Assembly (NCBI RefSeq): GCF_000240165.1
Contig: NC_017586.1
Span: 3,596,001 to 3,660,000 of the forward strand
Source: Streptantibioticus cattleyicolor NRRL 8057 = DSM 46488
GTDB taxonomy: Bacteria > Actinomycetota > Actinomycetes > Streptomycetales > Streptomycetaceae
Length of the DNA stretch: 64,000 bases
Direction of reading: 5' to 3'
Shown here piece after piece: positions 29,046 to 37,359 of the stretch; positions within the stretch are counted from its first letter, which is position 1, and each line of letters starts with the position of its first letter. Position numbers and translations under genes: made by a program. The notes below the pieces were generated by a model that saw only the letters and a list, made by a program, of their open reading frames with translations, did not search any database and had not been told where the DNA came from.

Positions 29046-30356
29046 CTACTTGGTGCCGTGGTCGGTGTCGCCGCCGAGGCCGAGGCCGGGCAGGAGGCCG
29101 GGGAGCAGGGGCGGAACGGTGATGTCGGGCTGGGACTTGCCGTCGCCGCCGCTGGGTGAGGCGGGTTGGCCGGGGGGCGGGTTGAGCAGCCCGGAGCCGC
29201 CGATGAGGCCGTCGCCGGAGGTGTCGGAGGCCGACGGGGTGGCGCCGCCCTTGCCGTGACGGGCGGTCTTGTCGTGGCCGGGGGTGTCGGAGGCGGAGGC
29301 GGAACGGCTGCCGGGGTCGCCGTGGCCGGGGGTGCCGGTGCCCGTGGCGGAACCGTGGCCGGGGCGGGTTTTGCGCCCGGGGTGCTCGGTGGGCTGCGCG
29401 GCCAGCATCCCCTTGAGCGGGGCGACGTCCTGCTCTATGGCGTCGAAGACCGAGCTGACCTTGGCGCCGACATCGGAGAGCTGGGCCGGCAGTTGGGGCC
29501 TGAGCCGGCGCCAGGCGACGCCGTGGGACTCGGAGAACGCGTTGAGCACCTGGATCGGCTGGAGGGAGCCGTCCCGCTGGTAGGCGCCGCTGAGCAGGGA
29601 GTGGCCCTCGGCGGCCTCCCGTTCCATGCCGGACAGGGCGCGGCGGACCTCGCGTACCGAGTCCTGGTCGAGCGGTCCGGAACGGCCGCGTTCCAGCAGG
29701 CGCCGGGCCTCCTGGAGCCGGGTGGAGGCCATGTCGAGCAGGACGGAGCCGCGATCGGCGTCGTCGGAGGCCATGTCGAGGCGGAGGTCCTCCATGCCGC
29801 GTTTGAGGCCGTAGAGGGTGTCGCCGGGCAGCGCGTCGGTGCTGGCGGCGGCGACCCCGCTGAAGGCGCCGGCCGCCACGCCGACGGTGAGGCCGCCGGC
29901 CGCGAGCCGCCTGGACCACCGGGACCGTGGCCGCAGCCCCCGCGGCCGGTGGCGGTCGGACTCGCCGTCGCGCTGTTCGGGGACGCGGCCGGAGGTGTCG
30001 AGGGTGCCGTCGGCGAGGGCGGCCTCCATGGCCGCGATGAGTTGGGCCCGTTGGACGGTCTTGACCTCGGGATCGAGCCCGGGGCGCGGCAGTTGGGCGA
30101 GGGCGTCGGCCACGGCGACCATGCGGTCCTGCCCGGGGTCGGCGGCGCGTTCCGCGGCGCGGCCGGGGGGTGGGCCGGAACGGTCCGGACGGCCGCCGGG
30201 GCCGGACCGCGGACCGGGCCGTGGGCCCGGCTCGCCGGAGCCCTCCGCTGTGCGGGCCCCGCCCTCGGGTTCGGCTGTGGGCTCCTGGCCGGCCGTGGAG
30301 TCCAGGGCCTGGGCGAAGGCGTTCGCCCGCCGGTGCGCCGTCGCCTGTCCGATCAC
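29046..30356 (-). CDS. rsbN: RsbN-like anti-sigma factor (DUF5667), partner of BldN
   Basis: This 436-residue single-pass membrane protein is encoded just downstream of bldN. The cytoplasmic N-terminal part (VIGQATAHRRANAFAQALD..., then MVAVADALAQLPRPGLDPEVKTVQRAQLIAAMEAAL) is the anti-sigma portion; one hydrophobic segment (LAAGGLTVGVAAGAFSGVAAA) is followed by an extracytoplasmic DUF5667 domain and a disordered Gly/Ser/Pro tail. In Streptomyces, RsbN binds and inhibits sigma BldN. GTG 30356 is chosen because GGAGG lies eight bases before it; GTG 30365 is inside that ribosome-binding site. A BldN-like promoter lies upstream. Confidence 0.85.
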   Translation of the reverse strand: MIGQATAHRRANAFAQALDSTAGQEPTAEPEGGARTAEGSGEPGPRPGPRSGPGGRPDRSGPPPGRAAERAADPGQDRMVAVADALAQLPRPGLDPEVKTVQRAQLIAAMEAALADGTLDTSGRVPEQRDGESDRHRPRGLRPRSRWSRRLAAGGLTVGVAAGAFSGVAAASTDALPGDTLYGLKRGMEDLRLDMASDDADRGSVLLDMASTRLQEARRLLERGRSGPLDQDSVREVRRALSGMEREAAEGHSLLSGAYQRDGSLQPIQVLNAFSESHGVAWRRLRPQLPAQLSDVGAKVSSVFDAIEQDVAPLKGMLAAQPTEHPGRKTRPGHGSATGTGTPGHGDPGSRSASASDTPGHDKTARHGKGGATPSASDTSGDGLIGGSGLLNPPPGQPASPSGGDGKSQPDITVPPLLPGLLPGLGLGGDTDHGTK

Positions 30357-30486
30357 GGGCGGCACCTCCTCTCGTCAGATCTTCCGACTCCCCGCGCTAC
30401 CCGTAGGGTTGCGCACCCCGCGCACTTCCACTCGATCGAGTGATTCGTTGTGAACGGACTGCGACCACGGAGAGTCTCCACACCAC

Positions 30487-30515
30487 GCAACGAGTGGCGT
30501 GCCGAGAGGGTTACG
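30487..30515 (-). promoter_or_regulatory. Candidate sigma-BldN promoter for rsbN
   Basis: On the minus strand, CGTAAC (30515-30510) and CGTTGC (30492-30487) are separated by 17 nt. This is close to the BldN consensus as I remember it (CGTAAC, 16-17 nt, CGTTGA). The position, about 115 nt before rsbN and inside the bldN-rsbN gap, would give BldN-dependent expression of its own antagonist. Confidence 0.6.
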
Positions 30516-30614
30516 CGATCACCGCCGGGTATCCGGGCGCTCACCCTGCGTCCACCAGCGCACTCGTGGCCGCGGCCGGGGCTGTCGCCGCCGCGGCCGT
30601 CGTCCCCGCCGAGG

Positions 30615-31415
30615 TCATCGGGCGTCGTCGGGCAGCAGGCGCGCGAGGGTGCGCACCGCCCGGTATTGCAGGGTCTTGATGGCGCCCTCGTTCTTGCCCA
30701 TGATCCGCGCGGTCTCGGCGACCGACAGGCCCTGGAGGAAGCGGAGGGTGACGCACTCCTGCTGCTGCGGGTTGAGCTTGCGGACCGCCTGGAGCAGCGC
30801 CTCGTTGGAGAGCGACTCCAGGACCGACTCCTCGGGGCTGCGCTCGACCTCGTTGGCGTCGAGCATCTCCCCGGTGGTCACCTCCAGCCGGAAGCGGCTG
30901 GACTTGAAGTGGTCGGCGACCAGGTTGCGGGCGATGGTGACCAGCCAGGCGCCGAAGTCGCGGCCCTGCCAGGTGAAGGTGCCGATGCGGCGCAGCGCGC
31001 GCAGAAAGGTCTCGCTGGTCAGGTCCTCGGCGGTGGCCTTACCGCCGACCCGGTAGTAGATGTACCGGTAGACGGTGTCCGAGTAGTGGTCGTAGAGGCG
31101 GCCGAACGCCTCCGTCTCGCCCGCCTGGGCCCGTTCGACCAGCTCCATCATGCGCAGGCTGTCGCTGTCGGCGGGGGGGCGCCGGGACGGTGCCGTGCCG
31201 GGGCCGGCGGCCTGCGTGGCGCGCTGCGCCGGGCCGCTGGGCCGGGTGGCTCGGCGGCCGACCGCGGAGGTGCCGCCGACGGCCATGGCGTATGCGGGTA
31301 CGGATGCGGCGTACGCGGGGACGGCGTACGCGGGGAGGACCAGGCGCAGGCGGTGGGCCACCTGAGCGCGCAGCGTGGCCAGACCTGAGGCGTCAACCCC
31401 GACGAGTGGGTACAC
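30615..31415 (-). CDS. bldN: Developmental ECF sigma factor BldN
   Basis: This 266-residue sigma factor shows region 2 (EAFGRLYDHYSDTVYRYIYYRVG... with AEDLTSETFLRAL) and region 4 (LNPQQQECVTLRFLQGLSVAETARIMGKNEGAIKTLQYRAVRTL). The N-terminal extension beginning VYPLVGVDASGLATLRAQV is characteristic of BldN, which is made as a pro-protein and needed for aerial mycelium formation in Streptomyces. GTG 31415 has GGGAG four bases upstream and gives the expected N-terminus. The rsbN gene follows in the same direction. The extension is Ala/Tyr-rich (PAYAVPAYAASVPAYA). Confidence 0.93.
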   Translation of the reverse strand: MYPLVGVDASGLATLRAQVAHRLRLVLPAYAVPAYAASVPAYAMAVGGTSAVGRRATRPSGPAQRATQAAGPGTAPSRRPPADSDSLRMMELVERAQAGETEAFGRLYDHYSDTVYRYIYYRVGGKATAEDLTSETFLRALRRIGTFTWQGRDFGAWLVTIARNLVADHFKSSRFRLEVTTGEMLDANEVERSPEESVLESLSNEALLQAVRKLNPQQQECVTLRFLQGLSVAETARIMGKNEGAIKTLQYRAVRTLARLLPDDAR

Positions 31416-31822
31416 GGGACTCCCAGAGGCAGAACTTCCATCACGTGCAGTTCGGGACCGTTCACCCGCCATAGGGACGTGTGGGTACCGGTGTGCGTCT
31501 GAGGAGAATAACGCTTCGTACAGACGACACTACACCGAGTTGCTGAATTCGCCGGTTGCGTCCACTCGGTGTCGGTTTGACGACCGATCAAGTGCCGTTT
31601 CTAGTGCGGGAGTTGACCGGACATGCACCTTGTATGTCCGAGTTGAGGGCGTGTTGTGACGATCCGGTCAAGATGCGGCTGAGCTGGGCGGAGCGGGGTA
31701 GGAACGATGGATGCGCCCGGCGCGCCGGGGGCGCGGGGTGGTCACGGAGGGTGTTCGTACGGCCGTACGGGGGGCGTACGCGGGCGCGCACGGCGCGCGG
31801 GGCCGCCGGGGCGGCGGAGGGG
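31416..31822 (-). promoter_or_regulatory. bldN upstream region
   Basis: About 400 bp without a gene, AT-rich relative to its surroundings. It contains an inverted repeat CGGACAT (31618-31624) and ATGTCCG (31634-31640) with a 9-nt loop, and several GAGTTG elements. This is a plausible site of developmental control such as BldD or another regulator; no site can be assigned with confidence. The part near 31700-31822 is the 3' flank of the HAD gene. Confidence 0.45.
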
Positions 31823-32812
31823 TCAGCGGCGGCGGCGGTGGAGGGCTGCGGCAGCCGCGGCGCCGCCGGCGACGGCGCCCACGCCCGCGGCGGCGGGCAG
31901 CCCGATGCGGGCCGCCTTGCGGCCGGTGCGGTAGTCGCGCAGCCGCCAGTCGTGCTCGCGCGCGTACTTGCGCAGCGCGGCGTCCGGGTTGATCGCGTAC
32001 GGGTGGCCCACCAGCGAGAGCATCGGGATGTCGTTGGCCGAGTCGCTGTAGGCGGCGCAGCGCGACAGGTCGAGGTCCTGGGCGGCGGCGAGCGCCTTGA
32101 CCGCCTCGGCCTTGGCCGGGCCGTGCAGCGGCTCGCCGACCAGGCGGCCGGTGTAGACCCCGCCCACCGACTCGGCCACGGTGCCCAGCGCGCCGGTGAG
32201 CCCGAGCCGGCGGGCGATGATGGTGGCCGTCTCCACCGGGGCGGCGGTCACCAGCCAGACGCGCTGGCCGGCGTCGAGGTGGGCCTGGGCCAGCGCCCGG
32301 GTGCCCGGCCAGATCTTGCCCGCCATGTACTCGTCGTAGATCTCCTCGCCGATGGACATCAGTTCCTCGACGCGGTGGCCCTTGACGATGGACAGGGCGC
32401 TGTCCCGGGCGTCCTGCATGTGGCCGGGGTCCTCCAGGCCGGCCAGCCGGAACCAGGTCTGCTGCCAGGCGAAGCGGACCAGGTCGCGCTTGCTGAAGAA
32501 GTGGCGCTTGTACAGCCCGCGGCCGAAGTGGAAGAGGGCGGCGCCCTGCATCACGGTGTTGTCGAGGTCGAAGAAGGCGGCGGCGCGTTCGTCGCCGGCC
32601 ACCGGGAATCGTTCCTGCACGGCCCGCTCGGGGCGGGCCGGCGGCTCGGTGACGGCGGTGGCGGGGGCGGCCAGCGCGGCCTCGGCGGAGGCCTCGCCGG
32701 CCAGGACGCTGCGGGGGCTCGCCGAGGTCCGGCCTGGCATGAACCGGCCCCACCGGCGGACGGTCCCCAGGGGGTTCCAACCGGGGTGGTGTCCGGGCGA
32801 CGGGTGAGCCAT
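31823..32812 (-). CDS. HAD-IB family phosphatase (SerB-like)
   Basis: This 329-residue protein has a HAD fold: motif [12 protein letters not shown] (D82, D84), motif II around WLVTAAPVE, and motifs III-IV in [11 protein letters not shown] and [11 protein letters not shown]. It belongs to the HAD-IB group that includes phosphoserine phosphatase. An N-terminal about 75-residue disordered region and a C-terminal Gly/Ala hydrophobic stretch with a basic tail ([24 protein letters not shown] region) suggest possible membrane association. M. tuberculosis has serB2 (Rv0505c) in an equivalent position. Substrate not proven. ATG 32812 begins MAHPSPGHH. Confidence 0.83.
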   Translation of the reverse strand: MAHPSPGHHPGWNPLGTVRRWGRFMPGRTSASPRSVLAGEASAEAALAAPATAVTEPPARPERAVQERFPVAGDERAAAFFDLDNTVMQGAALFHFGRGLYKRHFFSKRDLVRFAWQQTWFRLAGLEDPGHMQDARDSALSIVKGHRVEELMSIGEEIYDEYMAGKIWPGTRALAQAHLDAGQRVWLVTAAPVETATIIARRLGLTGALGTVAESVGGVYTGRLVGEPLHGPAKAEAVKALAAAQDLDLSRCAAYSDSANDIPMLSLVGHPYAINPDAALRKYAREHDWRLRDYRTGRKAARIGLPAAAGVGAVAGGAAAAAALHRRRR

Positions 32813-32972
32813 ACCGCGAGCATAGTCACTTGCCCGGCCGCCTCGGCCGCGGGCCGGAGCCGGGGGTGTGAACTCTTGCCGACGCCTTTCCGACGGCCCC
32901 GTACGCCCGGGTGCCGCGAGGCCGGCCGGGGCCCGGCCCGGCGCCTGGCCGCGGCCGGGCACAATGGGCGGA

Positions 32973-33251
32973 ATGAGCCCGCTTCTCGGCCGCCGCGCCC
33001 GCCCCAACCCCGCCGACCGTGTGGTCACGTTGATCGGCAAACCCGACTGCCATCTGTGCGACGACGCCCGCGCGGTGGTGCGCAAGGTGGCCGGTGAACT
33101 CGGGGCGCGGGTGGAGGAGCGGTACATCACCGAGGACCCGGAGCTGCACCGGAAGTACTGGGAGCAGATCCCGGTGGTGCTGATCGACGGGGAGCAGCAC
33201 GACTTCTGGCGGGTCAGCGAGGAACGGCTGCGCAAGGCGCTCGGCGGCTGA
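32973..33251 (+). CDS. Glutaredoxin-like thiol protein
   Basis: This 92-residue protein has a thioredoxin fold ([20 protein letters not shown]) with the redox motif CHLC and the cis-Pro segment [17 protein letters not shown]. It matches the DUF836/glutaredoxin-like family, represented at the same place in Mycobacterium by Rv0508. It may reduce disulfides or serve in redox signalling near the Rex-heme operon. ATG 32973 follows GGGCGG. It is divergent from the HAD gene. Confidence 0.85.
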   Translation: MSPLLGRRARPNPADRVVTLIGKPDCHLCDDARAVVRKVAGELGARVEERYITEDPELHRKYWEQIPVVLIDGEQHDFWRVSEERLRKALGG

Positions 33252-33408
33252 TCGGCCGGCCGGGTGACCGGCGCGTGGCGGTCCGCGGTTGAACGGCGGG
33301 CGGGGCGGGGCACCGGTTCCCGTTTCCGTCCGCTTCCTCACGCTCGCGCATTCGATTACCATCGAGGGGTTTTTGTGCGTCGGGGGCATAGGCAGGGCAG
33401 GTGACGTG

Positions 33409-34134
33409 GTGTCCCCGGGGCAGGTGAGGGGGGCTCTTGGCGCCTCCGGGCTGATCCCCGGCGGTACCGGGGCGCGCGGGTACGCGGTGGTCGACGTGGA
33501 GGCCACCGGGTCGAGTTCGCGGCGCCACCGGGTGGTGGAGCTGGCCGTGGTGCTGCTGGATCCGGCGTTGCGCACGCAGGGCGAGTTCAGCACGCTGGTC
33601 GACCCCGAGGGGCCGGTCGGGCCCACCCACATCCACGGCATCGAGGCGGCCGACCTGCTGGCCGCGCCCCGGTTCGGACAGATCGCGCCCCGGCTGCTGG
33701 GGCTGCTGCGCGGACGGGTGCTGGCCGGCCACAACGTCGGCTGCGACCGGGCGTTCCTGGCCGCCGAGTACGGGCGGCTGGGGGTGACGCTGCCCGCGGT
33801 GCCCGAGGTGTGCACGATGCGCCTGGCCGAGCGGCGGCTCGCCCGGACCGGCGGGCTGTCGCTGCGGGCCTGCGCCGAGGCGGCCGGGCTGCCCGGCTGG
33901 GAGTCGCACACCGCGCTGGGTGACGCCCGCACCACCGCCCGGCTGCTGGCCCGGTGTCTGCCGGAGGGGGCGGCCGGGGCGGTCGAGGAGGCGGCGGCGA
34001 TCGAGTGGCCGGTGCTGCCGTGCCCGGCGCCGGCTCCGGCCCGCTGGGTCGGGCGTGACGCCCTTCCGCGGGCCGTCGAGGGGAACGATCAGGGCCGCCG
34101 AATGGTTTCGTATGCCGGAAATGGGGGTGCGTGA
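33409..34134 (+). CDS. DEDDh-type 3'-5' exonuclease (DNA polymerase III epsilon-like)
   Basis: This protein of about 241 residues has all three exonuclease motifs: YAVVDVEATG (D-E), LAGHNVGCDRAFL (second Asp), and ESHTALGDARTTARLL (H and final Asp). HIHGIEAADL is the conserved substrate helix. It could act in DNA repair or RNA turnover; it lacks polymerase III epsilon's tau-binding tail, so a proofreading role is not implied. GTG 33409 and the adjacent GTG 33406 are both possible starts (AGGTGAC upstream). It ends 128 bp before rex, with the Rex operator in between. Confidence 0.83.
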   Translation: MSPGQVRGALGASGLIPGGTGARGYAVVDVEATGSSSRRHRVVELAVVLLDPALRTQGEFSTLVDPEGPVGPTHIHGIEAADLLAAPRFGQIAPRLLGLLRGRVLAGHNVGCDRAFLAAEYGRLGVTLPAVPEVCTMRLAERRLARTGGLSLRACAEAAGLPGWESHTALGDARTTARLLARCLPEGAAGAVEEAAAIEWPVLPCPAPAPARWVGRDALPRAVEGNDQGRRMVSYAGNGGA

Positions 34135-34172
34135 TGCCCATCACTTCCCGGGGACAAAGCGGACACCATCTT

Positions 34173-34188
34173 TGTGCACGCGTTCACA
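34173..34188. promoter_or_regulatory. Rex operator
   Basis: TGTGCACGCGTTCACA matches the Rex operator consensus TGTGAACGCGTTCACA at 15 of 16 positions. It lies 75 bp before the rex start codon, consistent with known autoregulation of rex and the hem genes by the NADH/NAD+ ratio. Confidence 0.92.
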
Positions 34189-34262
34189 AAGACATAGCCT
34201 GGCATGGACGGGGCGGTCCCAACGGTGGTCGCCCGCAGCCCAGCTCTACCCGCAGGAGCATC

Positions 34263-35054
34263 GTGGCAACTGGCCGAACTCACCGACCGGCGACCCGGAG
34301 CCGAGGGATCCCCGAGGCCACCGTCGCCAGGCTTCCGCTGTACCTGCGGGCGCTCACCGCTCTGTCGGAGCGGTCCGTACCCACGGTCTCCTCGGAGGAA
34401 CTCGCCGCCGCGGCGGGGGTCAACTCCGCGAAGCTGCGCAAGGACTTCAGCTACCTCGGGTCGTACGGCACCCGGGGCGTCGGGTACGACGTCGAGTACC
34501 TCGTGTACCAGATCTCCCGTGAGCTCGGCCTGACCCAGGACTGGCCCGTGGTGATCGTCGGTATCGGTAACCTCGGCGCGGCGCTCGCCAACTACGGCGG
34601 TTTCGCCTCCCGCGGCTTCCGGGTCGCGGCGCTGATAGACGCGGACCCGGCGCTCTCCGGGCGGATGGTGGCCGGGCTGCCGGTGCGCCACACCGACGAG
34701 CTGGAGGCGATCGTCGCCGACAACCAGGTGTCGATCGGCGTGATCGCCACCCCGGCCGGCGCCGCCCAGGAGGTGTGCGACCGGCTGGTGGCCGCCGGGG
34801 TCACCTCGATCCTCAACTTCGCCCCGACCGTGCTCGCGGTGCCGGACGGCGTCGACGTCCGCAAGGTCGACCTGTCGATAGAGCTGCAGATCCTCGCCTT
34901 CCACGAGCAGCGCAAGGCCGGTGAGGAACTCGACGGCGCGGTCGCCGCCACCCGCCGCCCGCTGCCGAAGGCCGACGGCGCCCCCGCCGCCCGGCCCGCG
35001 GGGGACGAGCGCCCTGGACCTGACGGGGACCTGCCCGCCGTGATGCCGGCATGA
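34263..35054 (+). CDS. rex: Redox-sensing transcriptional repressor Rex
   Basis: This 263-residue protein has an N-terminal winged helix (residues about 20-70; SSEELAAAAGVNSAKLRKDFSYLGSYG) and a Rossmann domain with the NAD(H) motif GIGNLG (100-105). NADH binding releases it from DNA. GTG 34263 has AGGAG upstream. The stop overlaps the hemA start (ATGA), so rex heads an operon with hemA, hemC, hemD and hemB. C-terminal about 45 residues are disordered, as in other Streptomyces Rex proteins. Confidence 0.97.
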   Translation: MATGRTHRPATRSRGIPEATVARLPLYLRALTALSERSVPTVSSEELAAAAGVNSAKLRKDFSYLGSYGTRGVGYDVEYLVYQISRELGLTQDWPVVIVGIGNLGAALANYGGFASRGFRVAALIDADPALSGRMVAGLPVRHTDELEAIVADNQVSIGVIATPAGAAQEVCDRLVAAGVTSILNFAPTVLAVPDGVDVRKVDLSIELQILAFHEQRKAGEELDGAVAATRRPLPKADGAPAARPAGDERPGPDGDLPAVMPA

Positions 35055-36379
35055 GTCTGCTCGTCGTCGGGCTCAGTCACCGCAGCGCACCCGTGAGCGT
35101 CCTGGAGCGCGCCGCGCTGACCACGGACGCCAAGGCCAAGCTGCTCCAGGACACGCTGGCCGCCGAACCGGCCGCCGAGGCCGCGGTGCTGGGCACCTGC
35201 AACCGCATCGAGCTCTACGCCGAGGTGGACAAGTTCCACGCCGGCGTCGCCGAGCTGTCCACGCTGCTCGCGCTGCACAGCGGCGTCGCGCTGGAGGAGC
35301 TGACCCCGCACCTGTACGTCCACTACGAGGACCGGGCGGTGCACCACCTGTTCTCGGTGGCGTGCGGGCTGGACTCCATGGTGGTGGGCGAGGGCCAGAT
35401 CCTCGGCCAGATCAAGGACGCGCTCGGGCTCGGCCAGGAGCTGCACACCGCGGGACGCAACCTCAACGACCTGTTCCAGCAGGCGCTGCGGGTGGGCAAG
35501 CGGGCGCACAGCGAGACCGGGATCGACAAGGCCGGGCAGTCGCTGGTCACCTTCGGGCTGGCCGAGCTGACCCGGGTCACCGGTGAGCTGCCCGGCAAGC
35601 GTGCCCTGGTGGTGGGCGCGGGCTCGATGTCGTCGCTGGCGGCGGCGACGCTGGCGCGCGCCGGGGTGAGCGAGCTGGTGGTGGCCAACCGCACGCTGGA
35701 GCGCGCCGAGCGGCTGGCGCAGTCGCTGGGCGGACGCGCGGTGCCGTTCTCCGCCGTGCCGCACGAGCTGGCCGCCGCCGACGTGGTGGTCTCGTGCACC
35801 GGCGCGACCGGCCTGGTGCTGGACGCCGAGACGGTCACCGCGGCGCTGGCGCAGCGTGCCGCCGCCGGTCCGCTGGGCCTGCTGGACCTGGCGATGCCGC
35901 GGGACGTGGACGGTGCCGTGCACGAGCTGCCCGGCGCCCACCTGGTGGACATCGAGGACCTCGCCGCGGCCTCCGCGGACGCCCCGATGGCCGCCGACGT
36001 GGACGCGGTGCGCCGGATCGTGGCCGCCGAGGTCACCGCGTTCGGCGCGGCCCAGCGGGCGGCCCGGATCACCCCGACCGTGGTGGCGCTGCGCACCATG
36101 GCGGCCGACGTGGTCAGCGCGGAGCTGGCCCGGCTGGACGGCCGCCTCCCCGATCTGGACGACAAGGAGCGCGCGGAGATCACCCAGACCGTGCGCCGGG
36201 TCGTCGACAAGCTCCTGCACGCGCCCACCGTGCGGGTCAAGCAGCTCGCGGGGGAACCCGGCGGCGCCGGGTACGCCGACGCGCTGCGTGAACTGTTCGA
36301 CCTCGACCCGCAGGCGGTGGCCGCCGTGAGCCGGGCCGATTCCGTGGGCACGCAAGACTCGAATCGAGGCAAGAAATGA
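35051..36379 (+). CDS. hemA: Glutamyl-tRNA reductase
   Basis: This 442-residue enzyme makes glutamate-1-semialdehyde from glutamyl-tRNA, the first step of C5-pathway heme synthesis. The catalytic cysteine is in LGTCNRIELYAEV, the NADPH site in VGAGSMSSLAAATL, and the C-terminal dimerisation domain follows. Length is close to other actinobacterial HemA proteins. ATG overlaps the rex stop. Expression should be under Rex control through the operator at 34173. Confidence 0.97.
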   Translation: MSLLVVGLSHRSAPVSVLERAALTTDAKAKLLQDTLAAEPAAEAAVLGTCNRIELYAEVDKFHAGVAELSTLLALHSGVALEELTPHLYVHYEDRAVHHLFSVACGLDSMVVGEGQILGQIKDALGLGQELHTAGRNLNDLFQQALRVGKRAHSETGIDKAGQSLVTFGLAELTRVTGELPGKRALVVGAGSMSSLAAATLARAGVSELVVANRTLERAERLAQSLGGRAVPFSAVPHELAAADVVVSCTGATGLVLDAETVTAALAQRAAAGPLGLLDLAMPRDVDGAVHELPGAHLVDIEDLAAASADAPMAADVDAVRRIVAAEVTAFGAAQRAARITPTVVALRTMAADVVSAELARLDGRLPDLDDKERAEITQTVRRVVDKLLHAPTVRVKQLAGEPGGAGYADALRELFDLDPQAVAAVSRADSVGTQDSNRGKK

Positions 36380-37359
36380 CCGCGACGCGCAGCGCGCAGG
36401 CGCTGCGGCTGGGCACTCGGCGCAGCAAGCTGGCGATGGCCCAGTCGGGCATGGTCGCCGACCAGGTGGCCCGGGTGACCGGCCGCCCGGTGGAGCTGGT
36501 GGAGATCACCACCTACGGCGACACCTCCCGGGAGGCGCTGGCGCAGATCGGCGGCACCGGGGTGTTCGTCTCGGCGCTGCGCGAGGCGCTGCTGGCCGGG
36601 GAGATCGACTTCGCCGTCCACTCGTTGAAGGACCTGCCGACCGCCGCCCCGAAGGGGCTGCTGCTGGCCGCCGTCCCGGTCCGTGAGGACCCCCGGGACG
36701 CGCTGGTGGCCAGGGACGGGCTGACCTTCGCCGGGCTGCCGGAGGGCGCCCGGGTCGGTACCGGCTCGCCGCGCCGGATGGCCCAGCTCAACGCGTGGGC
36801 GCGGGCGCTGGGCCGGCGTATCGAGACCGTGCCGATCCGCGGCAACGTCGACACCCGGATCGGGTACGTCACCTCCGGTGAGCTGGACGCCGTGGTGCTG
36901 GCGGCGGCCGGGCTGAGCCGGCTGGGCCGGCTGGACGTGGTCACCGAGTACCTGGCCACCGACGAGGTGCTGCCCGCTCCCGGCCAGGGAGCGCTGGCCG
37001 TCGAATGCGCCGCGGGTGACGCGGGGCTGGCGGCGCTGCTCGGCGAGCTCGACGACCCGGTGACCCGGGCCGCCGTGACCGCCGAGCGATCCCTGCTCGC
37101 CGCCCTGGAGGCCGGCTGTTCCGCCCCGGTGGGCGCGCTGGCCGAGCCGGGGGTCCCCGGTGACGGGGACGACGAGTCCGTAACCGAGCTGCGCCTGCGC
37201 GGTGTCGTCGGCACGACCGACGGCAGCGAGCTGGTGCAGATGTCCGCCACCGGCACCCTGTCGGCATCCCTGGACGAGGCCGCGGCGCTGGGCCGCTGGC
37301 TCGCCGAGGACATGCTGGCCAAGGGCGCGTCCGGTCTGATGGGGGAGCGAGCACGATGA
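36376..37359 (+). CDS. hemC: Hydroxymethylbilane synthase (porphobilinogen deaminase)
   Basis: This 327-residue enzyme joins four porphobilinogen units. The N-terminal RLGTRRSKLAMAQS, the VHSLKDLPT substrate loop and the cofactor-anchoring cysteine in EAGCSAPVGAL identify it; PAPGQGALAVE is a further signature. It overlaps hemA by ATGA and is translationally coupled to it. Confidence 0.97.
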   Translation: MTATRSAQALRLGTRRSKLAMAQSGMVADQVARVTGRPVELVEITTYGDTSREALAQIGGTGVFVSALREALLAGEIDFAVHSLKDLPTAAPKGLLLAAVPVREDPRDALVARDGLTFAGLPEGARVGTGSPRRMAQLNAWARALGRRIETVPIRGNVDTRIGYVTSGELDAVVLAAAGLSRLGRLDVVTEYLATDEVLPAPGQGALAVECAAGDAGLAALLGELDDPVTRAAVTAERSLLAALEAGCSAPVGALAEPGVPGDGDDESVTELRLRGVVGTTDGSELVQMSATGTLSASLDEAAALGRWLAEDMLAKGASGLMGERAR

